Of a stretch of 9,036 nt of DNA, positions 6,621 through 9,036 are shown piece after piece. The position numbers and the translations under genes are program-made. Every line of letters begins with the position of its first letter. The stretch's first letter is position 1. The notes below the pieces were generated by a model. It did no database searches. It was not told the DNA's origin and saw nothing but the letters and a program-made list of their open reading frames with translations. The stretch spans positions 1 to 9,036 of the forward strand of contig JAABSS010000473.1 of assembly GCA_011390235.1 (NCBI GenBank). Direction: 5' to 3'. The DNA comes from Desulfotignum sp. (lineage in GTDB: Bacteria; Desulfobacterota; Desulfobacteria; Desulfobacterales; Desulfobacteraceae).

Positions 6621-6626
6621 AAGGAG
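6621..6626 (+). promoter_or_regulatory. rpsT: Ribosome binding site for the TTG start of rpsT
   Basis: AAGGAG lies 10 nt before the TTG at 6637. It is the only good Shine-Dalgarno sequence at that end of the gene. No in-frame ATG lies near the conserved S20 N-terminus, so it supports TTG as the start codon. Confidence 0.8.
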
Positions 6627-6636
6627 CACACCCAAA

Positions 6637-6891
6637 TTGGCCAACCACAAATCTGCAAAAAAACGGGCAAAACAGAACCTGGTCAGACGACAGAGAAACA
6701 GATCGGTTAAAACCACACTCAAAACCCTGGAAAAAAAGGTGCGCACCGCCAAGGCAGCCGATGATGACGCAGCTTTGGAATTGATGGGCCAGAACCAGTC
6801 CGCCCTTCAAAAAGCATCCCAAAAAGGCATCATCCATAAAAACACCGCCTCCAGAAAAATTTCAAGACTTTCCAAACTGGTGAATGCCTGA
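6637..6891 (+). CDS. rpsT: 30S ribosomal protein S20, TTG start
   Basis: The 84-residue basic protein S20 binds 16S rRNA in the body of the small subunit. The N-terminus, read with TTG as Met, is (M)ANHKSAKKRAKQNLVRRQRN, the S20 signature. The C-terminal KGIIHKNTASRKISRLSKLVNA is also diagnostic, with the usual HKN.A.RK.SRL pattern. The length is normal. The start codon is TTG at 6637, preceded by AAGGAG at 10 nt; there is no ATG in this frame near the start. E. coli rpsT also starts with UUG, which is tied to its translational autoregulation. The gene diverges from murJ and converges with lptE, with a strong hairpin 16-45 nt after its stop. It appears to be transcribed alone. Confidence 0.97.
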   Translation: MANHKSAKKRAKQNLVRRQRNRSVKTTLKTLEKKVRTAKAADDDAALELMGQNQSALQKASQKGIIHKNTASRKISRLSKLVNA

Positions 6892-6906
6892 GCATTTATA
6901 GATAAA

Positions 6907-6936
6907 GACAGGATCTGCCGGCAGGCAGATCCTGTC
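6907..6936. terminator. Perfect 13-bp hairpin between convergent rpsT and lptE, probable bidirectional terminator
   Basis: The arms GACAGGATCTGCC (6907-6919) and GGCAGATCCTGTC (6924-6936) are exact inverse complements around a 4-nt GGCA loop. The hairpin lies 15 nt after the rpsT stop and 20 nt after the lptE stop. The leftward flank reads TTTATCTATAAATGC, moderately T-rich. The rightward flank (ACTGCATTATATCC) lacks a real U-tract, so intrinsic termination should work better for the leuS-lptE transcript. It may act mainly as a 3'-end stabiliser for rpsT mRNA. Confidence 0.75.
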
Positions 6937-6956
6937 ACTGCATTATATCCATTCTG

Positions 6957-7490
6957 CTAGAAATTGGCCATCATCTGGCTGACAAGGCGCTCTGCAATCC
7001 GTTGGGCAATTATCTTGATGGCTTCATTGATACTGGCCTCATCATTTATCTTGTCTGCATCCACCAGATAGGAGTCAAACGAAGAAAAATTGTTTGCAGA
7101 CCAGAGAACATCGCCGTCTGCGTCCAGAAGCTGAACATCCACCACAGCTGTTATCCTTCTTTCTATTACTGTTTCTGTGGAAGACCGGGACAATGGGGAA
7201 AAGGTAATGGCCTTGACCCTTCCTTTGATGTGGCGGGGGGCATCGGCAGGGTCCATCACTTTTGTATCGGTTTCCTCCTGAATTTCTCTGATCAGCTCAT
7301 TGGTAAAATCAATGCCGGCACGGGTCTGAGCACTGTTGTTTTCAAATACTTCCACCCCCACCCTGGCCACATTCCGGTGTAAATATCCTCCCCCTTCCAA
7401 ACGGTATCCGCAACCGGCAACCAGCAGCATCCCCAGTATTACCCAGACTGACTTTTGCATATTGCCGGTTTTCATCTCAGGCAGTTTCAT
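6957..7490 (-). CDS. lptE: LPS-assembly lipoprotein LptE
   Basis: LptE is the outer-membrane lipoprotein that plugs and assembles the LptD barrel, which inserts lipopolysaccharide into the outer leaflet. The 177-residue product has a signal sequence and a lipobox LVAGC with Cys27 as the lipidated residue, followed by the CGYRL opening typical of LptE. The middle contains alternating strand-like segments (VARVGVEVFENNS at 41-53; RITAVVDVQLLDADGDVLW at 112-130), and the C-terminus has the family helix EAIKIIAQRIAERLVSQMMANF (156-177). The length is close to that of E. coli LptE. The start at 7490 is 1 nt after the leuS stop (TAATATG), so translation is probably coupled. Internal Met6 and Met11 are possible starts, and none has a strong ribosome site. 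The leuS-lptE order matches E. coli. Primary sequence is weakly conserved in this family, so context matters. Confidence 0.88.
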   Translation of the reverse strand: MKLPEMKTGNMQKSVWVILGMLLVAGCGYRLEGGGYLHRNVARVGVEVFENNSAQTRAGIDFTNELIREIQEETDTKVMDPADAPRHIKGRVKAITFSPLSRSSTETVIERRITAVVDVQLLDADGDVLWSANNFSSFDSYLVDADKINDEASINEAIKIIAQRIAERLVSQMMANF

Positions 7491-7491
7491 A

Positions 7492-9036
7492 TTACACCAC
7501 TATATTTACAAGGATCTGTTTTTTGCGCACAAGAATTATTTTTTTCACCGGATTATCCTGAATATGTTTTGCCACCTTGTCATCTGCCAGGGCGGATTCT
7601 TTAATAGCATTTTCCGGGGCATCCGGTGCCACACTGAATCTGGACCGCAGTTTGCCGTTCACCTGCACCACCACCAGCACTTCATCTGTTTCAAGGCTGT
7701 CTTTGCGAAAGATGGGCCAGGACTGTTCCAGAATGGATCCCTGGTGGCCCATTTTTTCGAACAACTCCTCACAAAAATGCGGAACAAAAGGACTCAGCAG
7801 CAGCACCATGTTTTCCATGGCAGACAATACCACGGCCTGCATCTGGTTGTCTGCCGTATCCAGATCCACCGCATATACAGCATTCACCAGTTCCATAACC
7901 GCTGATACAGCCGTGTTAAAATGAAAACTTTCATCAATATCTGCTGTTACTTTCTGTATGGTCTGGTGGGTTTTGATATACAGGGATCTGGCTGCCTGGT
8001 TTTTCAGGTCAGCCGCAGGTCCGGTGAAGGGAGATACCTGCTGCTTATCAATTTTGTGCATACATTCCAGGGCCAGGCGCCAGACCCGGTTGATAAAGCG
8101 GTTGCTTCCCTCAACACCGTCTTCACTCCATTCAAGATCCCGTTCCGGAGGCGCTGCAAACAGACAGAAAAGCCGGGTGACATCTGCCCCGTATTTTTCC
8201 AGAAGGTCATTGGGGTCCACCACGTTTTTTTTGGACTTGGACATTTTAATGACCCGGCCGATGTCAACTTCTTTGCCGCAGCGGGTACAGACAAAGGTAT
8301 CATTGGATTGCTTTTGGACCTGCTCCGGATACAGGTATCCATGCTCCGGGCAGGTCATGGTCTCTTTGCACACCATTCCCTGGGTGAGCAGCCGGGTAAA
8401 GGGTTCTTTAAAATCGATCATGTTAAAATGGTGCAGCACCCGCATAAAATACCGGGAATACAAAAGATGCAGCACTGCATGTTCCACCCCGCCGATATAC
8501 TGGTCCACCGGTGCCCAGTATTTTACGGCCTGCTCATCAAACATGCCTTTGTCAAACCTGGGGGAACAGTACCGCAGATAATACCAGGATGATTCCACAA
8601 AGGTATCCATGGTATCGGTATCCCGCCTGGCTTCCTTGCTGCCGCAGGCAGGGCAGACCGCGTGTTTGAAATAATCCAGGGCGGGCAGCGGAGAACCGCC
8701 TTTTTCCAGCAGATTGGCATCTTCAGGCAATTTTATGGGAAGGTCTTCTTCCGGAACCGGCACCACCCCGCAGTCCGGGCAGTGGATAACCGGAATGGGA
8801 GCCCCCCAGTACCGCTGGCGGGAAATGCCCCAGTCCCGGAGCCGATAAGAGACAGCTTTTTTTCCCCTGCCCTGCTCTGCCAGCCAGTCTGTGACGGCTT
8901 CAATGGCTTTTTCGCTGTCCATGCCGTCAAACAGGCCGGAATTCACCATGAACCCGGGTCCGGTATAGGCGGTTTCCATGGTATCCGGATCCAGGGGTTC
9001 ATTTTCCGGCTGCACCACCACACGGATCTCAAGGCC
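7492..9036 (-). CDS. leuS: Leucyl-tRNA synthetase, C-terminal 514 residues (5' end outside the window)
   Basis: LeuRS attaches leucine to tRNA-Leu in the cytoplasm. The frame is open to the window edge, so the N-terminal HIGH region and most of the editing domain are missing. Seen, numbering from the window edge: the end of the CP1 editing region with [16 protein letters not shown] (23-38), the catalytic-core segment [16 protein letters not shown] (67-82), Cys pairs CPDC (86-89) and CPAC (128-131), [13 protein letters not shown] (144-156), [17 protein letters not shown] (180-196), a further CTRC (250-253), the class I KMSKS loop (264-268), the anticodon-binding helical domain (about 310-440), and the LeuRS-specific C-terminal domain starting VVVQVNGK (455-462) and ending at the stop. 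The Cys pairs suggest one or two zinc knuckles, as in some bacterial LeuRS but not E. coli. The gene leads into lptE. Confidence 0.97.
   Translation of the reverse strand, partial: GLEIRVVVQPENEPLDPDTMETAYTGPGFMVNSGLFDGMDSEKAIEAVTDWLAEQGRGKKAVSYRLRDWGISRQRYWGAPIPVIHCPDCGVVPVPEEDLPIKLPEDANLLEKGGSPLPALDYFKHAVCPACGSKEARRDTDTMDTFVESSWYYLRYCSPRFDKGMFDEQAVKYWAPVDQYIGGVEHAVLHLLYSRYFMRVLHHFNMIDFKEPFTRLLTQGMVCKETMTCPEHGYLYPEQVQKQSNDTFVCTRCGKEVDIGRVIKMSKSKKNVVDPNDLLEKYGADVTRLFCLFAAPPERDLEWSEDGVEGSNRFINRVWRLALECMHKIDKQQVSPFTGPAADLKNQAARSLYIKTHQTIQKVTADIDESFHFNTAVSAVMELVNAVYAVDLDTADNQMQAVVLSAMENMVLLLSPFVPHFCEELFEKMGHQGSILEQSWPIFRKDSLETDEVLVVVQVNGKLRSRFSVAPDAPENAIKESALADDKVAKHIQDNPVKKIILVRKKQILVNIVV

Noticed and set aside
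5386..6891. A 501-codon + strand open frame running antisense to murJ and into rpsT.
   Set aside because: Its first 417 codons are the complement of murJ, rich in His, Gln and Lys with no family resemblance. Only the last 84 codons are real (rpsT from TTG 6637).
7921..8592. Long + strand open frames antisense to leuS.
   Set aside because: leuS on the opposite strand is unmistakable (KMSKS loop, C-terminal domain), and the antisense translations show no domain.

Overview
The window is an ordinary, gene-dense piece of a Gram-negative bacterial chromosome. LptE, MurJ and a lipobox lipoprotein imply an outer membrane. The moderate GC content, the codon style and the gene mix suggest Desulfobacterota (Desulfobacteraceae-like). 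That assignment is an inference from general familiarity, because no decisive marker such as a 16S gene is present. No mobile element, CRISPR array, tRNA or rRNA was seen.

Left block (1-2543, + strand): the end of a tryptophan operon. The last codons of trpG overlap trpD (ATGA), trpC starts 1 nt after the trpD stop, and trpF follows at once. TrpD, TrpC and TrpF carry anthranilate through phosphoribosyl-anthranilate and CdRP to indole-glycerol phosphate. The operon stops at trpF, facing a convergent gene, so trpB and trpA are not downstream here. TrpF has a Glu where the family normally has its catalytic Asp.

Middle block (2585-4339): two divergent envelope genes share a 192-bp AT-rich spacer. 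One encodes an inner-membrane-anchored coiled-coil protein with a C-terminal LysM domain (-). The other encodes a secreted SUMF1/formylglycine-generating-enzyme-fold protein that lacks the catalytic cysteine pair (+).

Envelope and division operon (4361-6531, - strand): murJ (lipid II flippase), then ftsB/divIC-like (divisome protein) 5 nt later, then a small helical TPR-like protein of unknown function. Divergent from murJ is rpsT (ribosomal protein S20, +), which uses a TTG start as in E. coli.

Right block (6957-9036, - strand): leuS (the C-terminal 514 residues, running off the window edge) followed after 1 nt by lptE, the same gene pair as in E. coli. rpsT and lptE converge on a perfect 13-bp hairpin that probably terminates transcription from both sides.

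I found no convincing evidence of a new biological system. The points most worth checking are the TrpF active-site substitution, the cysteine-less SUMF1 protein with its LysM neighbour, and the small unknown gene downstream of murJ-ftsB.
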